Shown: piece by piece, positions 9,619 through 18,527 of the stretch | How the letters are laid out: each line of letters starts with the position of its first letter | Numbering within the stretch: position 1 is the stretch's first letter | Origin: Rhodobiaceae bacterium | Lineage (GTDB): Bacteria > Pseudomonadota > Alphaproteobacteria > RS24 | Length of the DNA stretch: 64,000 bases | Reading direction: 5' to 3' | NCBI GenBank assembly: GCA_018673175.1 | Contig: JABHDF010000024.1 | Location: forward strand, 1-64,000 | Made by a program: the position numbers and the translations under genes | Notes under the pieces: generated by a model | Database searches by the model: none | Seen by the model: only the letters and a program-made list of their open reading frames with translations | Told to the model about the DNA's origin: nothing

Positions 9619-10719
9619 ATGACAAATTATCCAGCCCTGTTTTCTTCATTCACTCTAAACGGCCTAGAAATTCCTAACCGTATTGTCATGGCGCCGATGA
9701 CGCGCAGCTTTTCCCCAGGCGGGCATCCGACGGAAGATGTGGCAGCCTATTATCGTCGTCGCGCAGAAGGCGGCGTGGGACTGATTATCACCGAAGGCAC
9801 GACCATCGACCACCCGTCGGCCAGCATGGACGATAAAATTCCGGATTTTCACACCCAGCAAGCTTTGGATGGTTGGAAGCGTGTGGCCGCAGAAGTGCAT
9901 GAGGGCGGCGGTTTGGTTATGCCGCAGCTTTGGCACACAGGATCGATGCGCTTTGAAGGCTCAGGCCTCAACCCAGACGCCAGCACTTTGTCCCCCTCTG
10001 GCCTAAAATACCCAGGCAAGCAAGTCGGCAAAGCCATGAGCAAGCAAGACGTCACCGATATCGCCGATGCCTTCGCCAAAGGCACCGAAGCCGCGCGCGA
10101 AGCTGGCTTTGATGGCGTGCAATTCCATGGCGCGCATGGCTATCTCATCGATACTTTCTTCTGGGAAGGCACCAATGAGCGCGACGATGAATATGGCGGC
10201 GCCTTGGAAGAGCGCACCGCGTTTGCTGTTGAGATTATCGAAAAAGCCCGCGCCGCTGTGGGGAAAGATTTCCCGCTCATCATCCGCATCTCGCAGTGGA
10301 AGCAGCAAGACTTCGAACATAAAATGGCCACGGACCCCGATAAATTGAAAGCCTTTTTGAAACCTATGGTCGACGCGGGCATTGATTGCTTTGATTGCTC
10401 GACGCGGCGTTTCTGGGAGCCTGAATTCGAAGGGTCTGATTTAAATTTTGCGGGTTGGACCAAACAGCTTACCGACCTTCCAACCATCACCGTAGGATCT
10501 GTCGGTCTGACGGGCGATTTCGTGGGTGGCATGGGTGGCGAAAGCTCACAAGCTGCGCCCATCGACGGGCTTATCGAACGGCTAGAAAAGGACGAGTTTG
10601 ACTTGGTCGGCGTCGGCCGTGCTTTGTTGAGCGATCCTGAATGGGCCAATAAAATTAAGGCCGGCAATTTTGATCAGCTAAAAGCTTTTGAGCGCGATCA
10701 CATGATGAGCCTATCTTAA
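9619..10719 (+). CDS. NADH:flavin oxidoreductase / alkene reductase (old yellow enzyme family)
   Basis: FMN-dependent ene-reductase that reduces activated C=C bonds, nitro compounds or similar electrophiles. The protein has 366 residues, full length. Visible family parts are the barrel start IPNRIVMAPMTR, RRRAEGGVGLIITEGTTI, the active-site FHGAHGYLIDTFFWEGTN with NERDDEYGG, and the C-terminal FMN-phosphate site DLVGVGRALLSDPEW. AGGAG precedes the ATG. It overlaps the glutathione S-transferase gene by one base, so redox or electrophile detoxification is a reasonable joint role. The segment TSGD... normally found near residue 260 differs (DCFDCSTRRFWEPEF), so the substrate is uncertain. Confidence 0.9.
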   Translation: MTNYPALFSSFTLNGLEIPNRIVMAPMTRSFSPGGHPTEDVAAYYRRRAEGGVGLIITEGTTIDHPSASMDDKIPDFHTQQALDGWKRVAAEVHEGGGLVMPQLWHTGSMRFEGSGLNPDASTLSPSGLKYPGKQVGKAMSKQDVTDIADAFAKGTEAAREAGFDGVQFHGAHGYLIDTFFWEGTNERDDEYGGALEERTAFAVEIIEKARAAVGKDFPLIIRISQWKQQDFEHKMATDPDKLKAFLKPMVDAGIDCFDCSTRRFWEPEFEGSDLNFAGWTKQLTDLPTITVGSVGLTGDFVGGMGGESSQAAPIDGLIERLEKDEFDLVGVGRALLSDPEWANKIKAGNFDQLKAFERDHMMSLS

Positions 10720-11345
10720 TGCTGAAGTTTTATACCGCACCTATGGCGCCCAATCCGCGCGCCGTTGAGAATATTCTGGCCATTAAAGGCATTGAAGTAG
10801 AGACCTTTTCGGTTGATCTCATCGGCGGTGAAAACCGTGGCGAGGCTTTTGTCGATGTAAATCCAGCCGGGCAATTGCCGGCTTTGGTAACACCGGAAGG
10901 GCAAGTGATTGCCGAGGTGGCAGCGATTGCCGAGTATTTGGAGGAGTTGAAGGCCGACCCCGTTTTGGTGGGGGCAACGGCTGGCGAACGTGCCCATTCG
11001 CGGATGCGTATGCGGCAGATGGATTATTTGGTGCTCTCGCCAATGATGATGGGCTATCGCCATACAGAGGGCGCTGAATTTTTTGGCCCTCGCATGCGCA
11101 TTGACCCAGCCATTGGGGCGACGATGAAACTCATTGCCCGCGATGGGCTGACCTGGTTGGAAACGCAGATGCAAGGCGATGATTTTATTTGTGGCAAACA
11201 GCTGACATTTGTCGATTGTGCTGTTTATCCGCTGGTTTTGTTTCTGTCGAAAGTAAGCCAGCCGATGGATGCTGACTGGAAAAACATGACTGCCTATATG
11301 GCGCGGTGCGCGTCGCATGAGGTTCTGGGAGCCAAATCCCTATGA
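10719..11345 (+). CDS. Glutathione S-transferase family protein
   Basis: Cytosolic GST with 208 residues. The thioredoxin-like N-terminal domain begins MLKFYTAPMAPNPRAVENIL and has the glutathione-site loop NPAGQLPALV, containing the cis-Pro, followed by the IAEVAAIAEYLEE helix (usually E-S; here E-V). The helical C-terminal domain has LTFVDCAVYPLVLF. The start ATG shares a base with the stop of the ene-reductase gene, and the end overlaps the thioesterase gene by 4 bases, so the three genes form a tight operon. The substrate cannot be told. Confidence 0.9.
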   Translation: MLKFYTAPMAPNPRAVENILAIKGIEVETFSVDLIGGENRGEAFVDVNPAGQLPALVTPEGQVIAEVAAIAEYLEELKADPVLVGATAGERAHSRMRMRQMDYLVLSPMMMGYRHTEGAEFFGPRMRIDPAIGATMKLIARDGLTWLETQMQGDDFICGKQLTFVDCAVYPLVLFLSKVSQPMDADWKNMTAYMARCASHEVLGAKSL

Positions 11346-11761
11346 CCCCTTTGCAAGGGTTTGATCCGGACAAACCATTTTCTCAAATTGGCGAGCTGAT
11401 AGGTCGTGAGTTGGTGGTCATGGAAAACGGCCTCAGTGAGGTGCATTTCGAGCTCGGCGACATTTGGCTAAACATGCAGGGTATTTTGCACGGCGGCGCG
11501 TTTGCCACCATGCTGGATACCGCTTGCGGGGTCGCGGCACGGTCGGTTTTGGATGTCGAAAAATATCGCGGGCAGGTGACTTTGGAGCTGAAAACCAGCT
11601 ACCTGAAAGCGGGGCATCCGGGCAAATATATTGCCAAGGGCAAAGTGCTTCGGATGGGGCGCAGTGTTTCGTTTAGTGAAGCGGTTTTATGGAATGACCA
11701 AGGCGAAGAAGTGGCCCGCGCCTCGGCGACGTTTAAACTGTTACCGCGCGAGGCCAGCTAG
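11342..11761 (+). CDS. PaaI-family hotdog-fold thioesterase
   Basis: Predicted acyl-CoA thioesterase with 139 residues, a single hotdog domain. The central helix carries the conserved GILHGGAFATMLDTACGVAA motif; the strand LELKTSYLKAG and the C-terminal ARASATFKLLPR are typical of the family. It is the third gene of the ene-reductase/GST operon (ATGA overlap). PaaI-type enzymes often rescue CoA from dead-end thioesters in aromatic catabolism; the substrate here is unknown. Confidence 0.88.
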   Translation: MTPLQGFDPDKPFSQIGELIGRELVVMENGLSEVHFELGDIWLNMQGILHGGAFATMLDTACGVAARSVLDVEKYRGQVTLELKTSYLKAGHPGKYIAKGKVLRMGRSVSFSEAVLWNDQGEEVARASATFKLLPREAS

Positions 11762-11856
11762 GCTGGGTTTTTTCCGTTTCAGGGTTTGACTTCTCCTAAA
11801 AAACCGACAAATCTTGTCCCGCAAGCACTTTAAGAATTTCCTGTGGGGGACACATC

Positions 11857-14136
11857 ATGCTGACACTTATTCGCCAAACTTGTATCGCGCTCGCGGTGAC
11901 CTTTGTGGCCGTGGCAGGCGCTTATTTGCTGGCCGCCCAACAAGGCTGGCTCGGCCAAGACCGCGGCCCTGGCGAAATTGTTGGTGCGGCACGCAGCGAT
12001 ATTTTGGTACAAGCCAGAGTGGACGAACAAAAAGCGATTGCCCAAGCCCTGCAGATCAGCCGAGGCGCTGGTAAATCCGAGGCAGGCGCCCCCAAAGATA
12101 AGCAAATTCTCTTTGGCGATTTGCATGTGCATACGACCAATTCTACGGATGCCTTTTTGTGGTCGCTGCCGATTTATGGCGGGGAGGGCTCGCATCCTCT
12201 AGCCGATGCGTGCGATTATGCGCGCCATTGTTCGGCGCTGGATTTCTGGTCGATTACCGATCATGCCGAGGCCTCGACCCCCAAACGTTGGGAAGATACC
12301 AAACAGAGCATCCGTGCCTGCAACGCGCAATCGAGCAATGGCGAGAGCCCTGATATGGTTAGCTTTGTCGGCTTTGAGTGGACGCAAGTGGGCGCTCGCC
12401 CAGAACAACATTACGGCCATAAAAACGTGATTTTTAAAGATCTCGAAGATGCCAAATTGGCCAAACGTCCCATCGCCTCTGGCGGGGTGACGGTGGATGC
12501 GCTGCGCACCAATGGTAAGTCTTTGGTACCGTTAGGCTTGGCGGCTTTGGATTTTGAAAACCGCCAAGACTATTACGACATCCGTACGTTTTTAGACCAA
12601 GCCGCCAAAGTGCCGCTTTGCGCGCCCGATGTGCCGGCCAATGAATTGCCAGATGCCTGTTTCGAAATTGCCGATACGCCAGGTCTTTTGGTGAAAAGCC
12701 TCGAGCAGCAAAATCTCGATCCGTTAATTATTCCGCATGGCACAAGTTGGGGTTTTTACACGCCCACGGCGACGACTTTCGATAAGCATTTGAAAGCCGA
12801 AAACCGTCCCGAGGCTATGCAGCTGATTGAGGTGATGTCAGGGCATGGCAATTCGGAAGAATATCGCGATTGGCGCTCGGTGGCTTATGATGAAAAGACC
12901 GGTTTGGCTAGCTGCCCCGCGCCGACGGCGAGTTATTTGCCGAGCTGTTGGCAAGCGGGCGAGATTATAAAGAAGCGCTGTTTGGCCGATGGTGAGAGCC
13001 AAGAGCTATGTGAAGTGCGCGCCAGCCAAGCCCGCGCAAACGCAGCCAATGGCAGCGTAGCGGCGCATTTAACGGTGCCTGGAACCCAAATTGAAGAATG
13101 GTTGGACGCAGGCCAGTGCAAAGATTGCTTCCTGCCAAGCTTTGGCTATCGGCCTGGCAACAGTATGCAATACGCCTTGGCCATTCGTAATTTCGATAAT
13201 CCCGAAGCCCCGACGCGGTTGAATTGGGGGGTGATTGCCTCCAGCGATAATCACCGCGCGCGCCCTGGCACGGGCTATAAAGACATCGACCGCCTGCGCA
13301 ATACGGAAGCCGTTCGTTTGCGCCAAGAGTTGGTCGAGCGGATTTATCCAAAAGGCGAGAAGACGTCTGTCTCGCAACCGATAAACCAAGACACGGTAGC
13401 TGAGCGCGGCTTTGGCGCCACCGAGTTAGAACGCCAAGCGAGTTTCTGGACGACGGGCGGTTTGGCCGCCGTGCATTCACAAGGGCGTACCCGTGAAGAA
13501 ATTTTTGCCGCGATGAAAGCGCGCGAAACCTATGGCACCAGCGGCGCGCGCATTTTGCTTTGGTTCAATACCAAAGCGGGCACAAAAATGGGCAGCACCA
13601 CCAAAACCTCTAAGTCGCCGGTATTTGAAGTGAAAGCCGTGGGTGCCCATAAACAAAAACCCGGTTGCCCAGAAGATGCGGCCAGCGCCTTAGGCGCGGA
13701 TCGCTTGCAAAAGCTGTGCGCCAATGAGTGCTTTAACCCTTCCGAGGAACGGTTGAAAATTACCCGCATCGAAGTCATTCGCATTCGCCCGCAAACCAGC
13801 GCCAACGAAGAAGTTGCCGATTTGATTGAAGACAAATGGAAAACCCACCAGTGCAAAGATACAGGCGATGGCTGTTCGTTCACCTTTACCGACCCTGAAT
13901 TTGCCAAAGCCAAACGCATGGCGACTTATTACGTGCGCGCCATTCAGGAACCAACCAAGAAAATCAACGCCGATAATTTGCGCTGCACCTATGACGACAA
14001 AGGCAATTGTCTGAAGCTGAATATTTGCTACGGCGATGAACGCACCGATGCCTCGGATGATTGCTTGGCCCCCGTCGAAGAGCGGGCGTGGTCGTCGCCG
14101 ATTTATGTCGAACATAGCCATGGTAAATTCAAGTAA
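11857..14136 (+). CDS. DUF3604-domain protein, membrane-anchored, Cys-rich C-terminus
   Basis: Large protein (759 residues) of a family with no firm function. An N-terminal hydrophobic segment (about residues 8-28) is a signal anchor or signal peptide, so the body is probably periplasmic. The core begins near residue 85 with FGDLHVHTTNSTDAFLWSLP, a PHP-like metal site pattern, followed by FWSITDHAE and, further on, LIIPHGTSWG, VIASSDNHRARPGTGYK and ARETYGTSGARI. His and Asp residues in these positions suggest a metal-dependent hydrolase; that is inference. The last 170 residues hold many Cys (for example LCANECFNP, HQCKDTGDGCSFTF), suggesting disulfides in the periplasm. It stands between the thioesterase and a CoA lyase, with about 95 bases in front. 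Confidence 0.85.
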   Translation: MLTLIRQTCIALAVTFVAVAGAYLLAAQQGWLGQDRGPGEIVGAARSDILVQARVDEQKAIAQALQISRGAGKSEAGAPKDKQILFGDLHVHTTNSTDAFLWSLPIYGGEGSHPLADACDYARHCSALDFWSITDHAEASTPKRWEDTKQSIRACNAQSSNGESPDMVSFVGFEWTQVGARPEQHYGHKNVIFKDLEDAKLAKRPIASGGVTVDALRTNGKSLVPLGLAALDFENRQDYYDIRTFLDQAAKVPLCAPDVPANELPDACFEIADTPGLLVKSLEQQNLDPLIIPHGTSWGFYTPTATTFDKHLKAENRPEAMQLIEVMSGHGNSEEYRDWRSVAYDEKTGLASCPAPTASYLPSCWQAGEIIKKRCLADGESQELCEVRASQARANAANGSVAAHLTVPGTQIEEWLDAGQCKDCFLPSFGYRPGNSMQYALAIRNFDNPEAPTRLNWGVIASSDNHRARPGTGYKDIDRLRNTEAVRLRQELVERIYPKGEKTSVSQPINQDTVAERGFGATELERQASFWTTGGLAAVHSQGRTREEIFAAMKARETYGTSGARILLWFNTKAGTKMGSTTKTSKSPVFEVKAVGAHKQKPGCPEDAASALGADRLQKLCANECFNPSEERLKITRIEVIRIRPQTSANEEVADLIEDKWKTHQCKDTGDGCSFTFTDPEFAKAKRMATYYVRAIQEPTKKINADNLRCTYDDKGNCLKLNICYGDERTDASDDCLAPVEERAWSSPIYVEHSHGKFK

Positions 14137-14184
14137 GCGCGACCGAGAGATTTGGTCGCCAAGTTTAAGTAGATAGGAAACCCG

Positions 14185-15096
14185 ATGACCCATAAACCCA
14201 TGCGCTTACGGCGTTCGCAATTAGCGGTTCCCGGCGTTAGCGAAAAAATGCTGACCAAAGCGGCCGCCTCGAAAGCCGATCACGTATTTTGCGATTTAGA
14301 AGATGCGGTCGCGCCCTCGGCCAAAGCTGGCGCGCGCGACACCATTGTCGATGCGCTCAACCACTTGGATTGGGGCGACACGGTGCGCTGTGTGCGGGTC
14401 AATGATATTGGCACGCAATGGTGCTATGAAGACATTATCACCGTGGTGGAGAAAGCGGGCAAGAACATCGACACGATTATGTTGCCCAAGCCGCTTAACG
14501 CTTCGGACGTGCAATTTGCCGACACGCTGCTGACCCAATTGGAAATGAAGTTGGGGTTGGAACGCAAAATTGGTTTGGAAGTTTTAATTGAGGAAGTCGA
14601 AGCGATGCAAAATGTCGCCGAGATTGCCACCAGTTGCGAGCGTTTGGAGTGTATGATTTTCGGCATGGGCGACTATGCCGCCTCGCAAGGTCTGGTGATG
14701 AAAAACATCGGCAATACCGAGGGTTACCCGGGCGATATCTTTCATTATCCGCGCTATCAAATGACCATAGCGGCGCGCGCGGCAGGCATTGATGCGGTGG
14801 ATGGGCCGTTTGTCGATTTCAAAAATTTGGAAGCCTATAAAGTGGAATGCCAGCGCTCTTTGATGCTGGGCATGGTAGGGAAATGGGCCATCCATCCGGC
14901 GCAAATTGAGCCTGCGTTGGAAATTTTCTCGCCCTCGCAAGAAGACGTAGATTTTGCGCGCGAGGTGATTGCTGTCTATGAAAAGGCGGCGGCCGAAGGG
15001 CTTGGCTCTGTGGGGCATAAGGGCGTCATGGTAGATGCCGCCTCAGCGCGGCTGTTTCAAAACACCGTCAATCGGGCCGATTTGATTGGCATGTAG
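14185..15096 (+). CDS. CoA ester lyase, L-malyl-CoA / beta-methylmalyl-CoA lyase type
   Basis: HpcH/HpaI-CitE superfamily enzyme that cleaves or forms 3-hydroxyacyl-CoA esters such as malyl-CoA (glyoxylate + acetyl-CoA). The protein has 303 residues. Seen motifs: RRSQLAVPG at the start, FCDLEDAVAP (Mg-binding Glu/Asp), IMLPKPLNASDV, IGLEVLIEE, and the near-C-terminal LGMVGKWAIHPAQIEPA that closely matches characterised Mcl1 enzymes of Rhodobacter as I recall them. GGAAAC precedes the ATG. The neighbour downstream is an organic-acid transporter with its own candidate promoter. Confidence 0.87.
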   Translation: MTHKPMRLRRSQLAVPGVSEKMLTKAAASKADHVFCDLEDAVAPSAKAGARDTIVDALNHLDWGDTVRCVRVNDIGTQWCYEDIITVVEKAGKNIDTIMLPKPLNASDVQFADTLLTQLEMKLGLERKIGLEVLIEEVEAMQNVAEIATSCERLECMIFGMGDYAASQGLVMKNIGNTEGYPGDIFHYPRYQMTIAARAAGIDAVDGPFVDFKNLEAYKVECQRSLMLGMVGKWAIHPAQIEPALEIFSPSQEDVDFAREVIAVYEKAAAEGLGSVGHKGVMVDAASARLFQNTVNRADLIGM

Positions 15097-15111
15097 CGCG
15101 CCAAATAGCGC

Positions 15112-15141
15112 TTGCGAGAGCTTCGCACGCGTGACTAGACT
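15112..15141 (+). promoter_or_regulatory. Candidate promoter for the AAHS transporter gene
   Basis: TTGCGA (15112-15117) and TAGACT (15136-15141) with an 18-base spacer, 27 bases before the ATG. The same -10 TAGACT and spacer recur before the amine oxidase gene. Called by eye. Confidence 0.4.
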
Positions 15142-15168
15142 AGCCGTACAACTTTAGGGAGATATGCC

Positions 15169-16491
15169 ATGAGCAGCCAATCATTAAGACGTCCAAGTGA
15201 AATTCTCGACCAGTCGCCAATGCGAGGACGGCAATGGTTGGTGGTTATTATTTGTATTCTGGCCATGGCTTTGGATGGCTATGACGTGATGTCCATCTCG
15301 CTTGCGGGCGCCGGCATTACCCAAGAATGGGGACTGACCAAAGCCGAGCTGGGCTTTTTGTTGCCGCTCGAATTTATCGGCATGGCGATCGGCCTGATTT
15401 TTATTGGCACGCTGACCGACCTTTACGGACGTCGGATGGTGTTTCTGCTTTGCCTCATCATTATCACGCTGGGTATGGCGGGGTCTGGCTATGCGTTCAA
15501 TATGGAAACTTTGGCCGCTTCGCGCGTCTTCACGGGTCTGGGTATTGGCGGCATGATGGCTTCGGCCACGGCTTTGTCGTCGGAATATAGCAATACAAAA
15601 AACCGCAGCCTGACCGTGATTATGGTGGCTGGCGGCTATACTTTTGGCATTTATCTGGCCAGTCAGTTTTCGGGCATGTTGCTAGAGGGCGGCGATTGGC
15701 GCGCGATTTTCACTTTCGGGGCTTGGATTAGTTTTGCCTTTATTCCCGTGGTTGTGTTTTTAGTGCCCGAATCCATCGGCTTCCTTGAGCGTCGCCGACC
15801 TGACGGTTTTGCGGAAAAAATTAGCACAACCTTGGAGAAAATTGGTTTCGACGAGAGCTTCGATTCCAGCGTTCCAGCGGCAGAAGACGAAGAAAAAATT
15901 TCGCCGATGCGTCTGTTCGAAGGCGAAACGCGGCGCATCACCATCATTATGATGATCTGCTATTTGGGCAATATTTTGACCTATTATTATTTCGTCAAAT
16001 GGATGCCAGCCGCCGTAACCGACATCGGCTACACGGCGGTCGAAGGCACGCGGGTGCTGGGCATGATTAGCATCGGCGGCCTAACTGGCTCGATTGCCAT
16101 GGCCTTTGCCTCGCGGGTGGTAAACCTAAAAACCCTGATGATTATCTGCCTGACGGGCAGTGCGGTATCGGTGGCGGTTTTCCCATTCTTCACCGGCACG
16201 CTGACCATGATGTTAGTAGCTGGCACTTTGGCTGGCTTCTTCCTCTTTGCCGTTATTGGCGGCGCTTTTGGCTTGTTTGCCTATGCGTTCCCACCAGCCG
16301 TATTGGGCTCGGGCGTCGGCGTCGTGCTGGGCACGGGTCGCGGCGGTGCCGTCGTGGGCCCATGGGTTGGCGGCATATTGTTTGCAGGCGGCATGAGCCT
16401 TTACCTGGTCTCGCCCATCATGGCAGCCGGCTCGCTTATGGGCGCCATCGCCTTGCTGTTCTTGCCGAAGCAAAACAAAGTCGGCGGCTAA
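15169..16491 (+). CDS. MFS transporter, aromatic acid:H+ symporter (AAHS)-like
   Basis: Inner-membrane secondary transporter with 440 residues and about 12 hydrophobic segments. The first helix has the AAHS-type DGYDVMSISLAGAGI, with the conserved Asp pair of this family, and the loop after helix 2 has GTLTDLYGRRMVF, a form of the MFS signature. A large central loop (about 205-250) separates the halves. GGGAG precedes the ATG at 15169. AAHS members take up benzoate-type or other carboxylates; the adjacent malyl-CoA-lyase-type gene suggests a small organic acid, but this is inference. Confidence 0.88.
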   Translation: MSSQSLRRPSEILDQSPMRGRQWLVVIICILAMALDGYDVMSISLAGAGITQEWGLTKAELGFLLPLEFIGMAIGLIFIGTLTDLYGRRMVFLLCLIIITLGMAGSGYAFNMETLAASRVFTGLGIGGMMASATALSSEYSNTKNRSLTVIMVAGGYTFGIYLASQFSGMLLEGGDWRAIFTFGAWISFAFIPVVVFLVPESIGFLERRRPDGFAEKISTTLEKIGFDESFDSSVPAAEDEEKISPMRLFEGETRRITIIMMICYLGNILTYYYFVKWMPAAVTDIGYTAVEGTRVLGMISIGGLTGSIAMAFASRVVNLKTLMIICLTGSAVSVAVFPFFTGTLTMMLVAGTLAGFFLFAVIGGAFGLFAYAFPPAVLGSGVGVVLGTGRGGAVVGPWVGGILFAGGMSLYLVSPIMAAGSLMGAIALLFLPKQNKVGG

Positions 16492-16525
16492 ACAAAGCGG
16501 GGTTGCCCCCGAATGCGACTTAGAC

Positions 16526-17647
16526 CTACTCCAGCCCCGCCCACCAATTGGTTTGCGGGGTTGGTTTTTTCGTTGAGTGGATGGCCCCTAATATTGGCGA
16601 GGCGAGGGTGACGCCTTTGGCCTTGGCCGCGCTTTGAGCGCGTTCTATCGGCTCTTTCCAGGGATGATAGCCCAAGTTAAACGTGCCCCAATGGGTTGGC
16701 AGCATGATTTTGCCGCGCAAATCCATGTGCGCTTGAATGGTTTCCTCTGGCGGCATGTGCACGTCTACCCAAGATTGGCCGGGGCCATAGGCGCCGATTT
16801 TCATCACCGTTAAATCAAACGGCCCATAGGCTTTGCCGATGTCTTGGAAGCTTTTGCCGTAGCCCGTGTCGCCCGAGAAATAGACCCGGTGGTCAGGCCC
16901 AGAAATCACCCAAGAAGCCCACATGGTCTCATGCAAATCAAACATCCCACGGCTGGAATAATGCCGCGCTGGCGTGGCGGTAATCTCTACTTGCCCGAGG
17001 CGCAGGCTTTGGCCCCAATCCATTTCATGCACTTGCGCGCTGGCCAAGCCCCAGTCTAGCACTTGTGGTTTATTGCCAAGGGGTACGAAAATTTGCGCGC
17101 CTTGCGCCGCCAAATGACGAATGCTCGCCTCGTCCATATGGTCGTAATGATTATGCGAGATGACCACCGCATCAATGTTTTGCGTGTCGGCTAAAGCCAA
17201 GGGGGTGGGGTGAAACCGTTTGGGCCCGGCAAAAGAAAATGGCGAGGCGCGCTCCGAAAAGACCGGATCGGTGAGGAGGCGCAGGCCGTCTACCTCGAGC
17301 AGAACGCTCGAGTGGCCGAGCCACGCATAGCGCAAACCCGCACGCGGCGCAGCGCTTAAGCGCGCCGCCGATATTGGCCGCAACGGCAAAACATCCACTG
17401 GCTCCGTGTTGGGGTGCTCGGCAAAGGCCTCGGCCAAACTGGCCCAGCTAAATTCAAAGCCCGCTGCAGGCTCGAGGTTTTGCACTTTGCCCTGCCGTAC
17501 ATTTTGCGAGCTTTCCAATTTGGCATCGGTCTCGGTAGAGGTGGCCGAGCTGAGACGATAGCCAATAAGGGCGATGAGACCCGCACCCAGAACGACGAGG
17601 CAGAGTAGGGTGAGCAGGGTGAGGAGGGCGCGTTTGATATAAGTCAT
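16526..17647 (-). CDS. NAPE-PLD/UlaG-like metallo-beta-lactamase-fold hydrolase
   Basis: MBL-fold hydrolase of 373 residues with an N-terminal membrane anchor (about residues 5-30, LLTLLTLLCLVVLGAG). The fold starts with YAWLGHSSVLLEVDG, followed by the zinc motif SHNHYDHMD, then ARHYSSRG, the bridging-Asp segment VYFSGDTGYG and the late His in LPTHWGTFNLG. These match N-acyl-phosphatidylethanolamine phospholipase D-like and UlaG-like enzymes; the substrate is unknown. I chose the ATG at 17647; a frame to 17809 would run into the divergent nitroreductase gene. Its 3' end carries the terminator of the convergent transporter gene. Confidence 0.85.
   Translation of the reverse strand: MTYIKRALLTLLTLLCLVVLGAGLIALIGYRLSSATSTETDAKLESSQNVRQGKVQNLEPAAGFEFSWASLAEAFAEHPNTEPVDVLPLRPISAARLSAAPRAGLRYAWLGHSSVLLEVDGLRLLTDPVFSERASPFSFAGPKRFHPTPLALADTQNIDAVVISHNHYDHMDEASIRHLAAQGAQIFVPLGNKPQVLDWGLASAQVHEMDWGQSLRLGQVEITATPARHYSSRGMFDLHETMWASWVISGPDHRVYFSGDTGYGKSFQDIGKAYGPFDLTVMKIGAYGPGQSWVDVHMPPEETIQAHMDLRGKIMLPTHWGTFNLGYHPWKEPIERAQSAAKAKGVTLASPILGAIHSTKKPTPQTNWWAGLE
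16535..16570 (+). terminator. Intrinsic terminator of the AAHS transporter gene
   Basis: CCCCGC (16535-16540) pairs with GCGGGG (16555-16560) and the inner ACC/GGT extends the stem, followed by a T-rich run with six T at 16565-16570. It lies inside the last codons of the convergent hydrolase gene. Confidence 0.55.
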
Positions 17648-17771
17648 GCGAGATAATAACGCTTTTTTCAAAGCATCGGCAAGATTCGCGCGAAAACTCT
17701 GGAACTTCAGGCGGAGCAGCGATAGAACTATGGGCAGATAAATGAGCAACAAATAAAGGTGAGGTATTTCC

Positions 17772-18449
17772 ATGCAGTTCGATGATGTAATCACAGGCCG
17801 CCGCAGCATTCGCGGCTATAAGCCAGAGCCCGTTCCAAAAGCTTTAATAGAAGAAATTCTAGCCTTGGCGATGCGTTCGCCTTCGTCGATGAATACGCAG
17901 CCGTGGAACTTCTATGTGCTATCTGGCGAGCCGCTCGACCGCATTCGCGAAGGCAACACCGAGCGCAATATGGCGGGCGTGCCGCATTCGCGCGAGTTCC
18001 GCACCGGTGAGGCCTTCGAAGGCCAGCACCGAGACCGCCAAGTGGGCGTGGCCAAGCAATTGTTCTCGGCCATGGGCATTGCCCGTGAAGACAAAGACGC
18101 CCGCCTCGATTGGGTGCTGCGCGGGTTTCGCCAGTTCGATGCGCCCGTCTGCGTGATTGTGACGTACGACCGCAATTTGGCCAGCAGCGACGACACCTCG
18201 TTCGATTGCGGCGCGGTAACCACCGCCTTGGTGAACGCGGCCTGGTCGCGCGGCCTCGGCGCTGTGATCAACAGCCAAGGCATCATGCAATCGCCAGTGG
18301 TGCGGGAGCACGCAGGCATTGCCGAAGATCAAGTGATTATGAAAGCCGTGGCCATCGGTTGGCCAGACGAGAGCTTTCCGGCCAACGCCGTGGTGTCGGA
18401 GCGCAAAAGCGTGGAAGAAGCCACAACCTTTTTGGGCTTTGACGAGTAA
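17772..18449 (+). CDS. Nitroreductase family protein
   Basis: FMN-dependent NAD(P)H oxidoreductase with 225 residues. The N-terminal FDDVITGRRSIRGYKPEPV with RRSIR (FMN phosphate contact) and AMRSPSSMNTQPWNFYVLSG are classic family segments; GAVINSQGIMQSPVVREHAGI and AIGWPDESFPAN form the C-terminal cofactor region. GGTGAGG precedes the ATG. It ends just before a strong bidirectional terminator shared with a second, convergent nitroreductase gene. Natural substrate unknown; relatives reduce quinones, nitroaromatics or activated alkenes. Confidence 0.92.
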   Translation: MQFDDVITGRRSIRGYKPEPVPKALIEEILALAMRSPSSMNTQPWNFYVLSGEPLDRIREGNTERNMAGVPHSREFRTGEAFEGQHRDRQVGVAKQLFSAMGIAREDKDARLDWVLRGFRQFDAPVCVIVTYDRNLASSDDTSFDCGAVTTALVNAAWSRGLGAVINSQGIMQSPVVREHAGIAEDQVIMKAVAIGWPDESFPANAVVSERKSVEEATTFLGFDE

Positions 18450-18471
18450 TCGGTCAAACCCGACCCAAGAA

Positions 18472-18507
18472 AAAGGCGGCGTGGGAAAATATGCCCACGC
18501 CGCCTTT
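18472..18507. terminator. Bidirectional terminator between two nitroreductase genes
   Basis: A perfect 14-base inverted repeat (18472-18485 and 18494-18507) with an 8-base loop, A-rich on the left and T-rich on the right, so it can stop transcription from both sides. It lies between convergent genes. Confidence 0.85.
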
Positions 18508-18527
18508 ATTTTTACCAGGTCCTTGGT

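Noticed and set aside
17648..17809. Longer start for the NAPE-PLD-like hydrolase
   Set aside because: It would overlap the start of the divergent nitroreductase gene. The ATG at 17647 begins at a clear membrane anchor.
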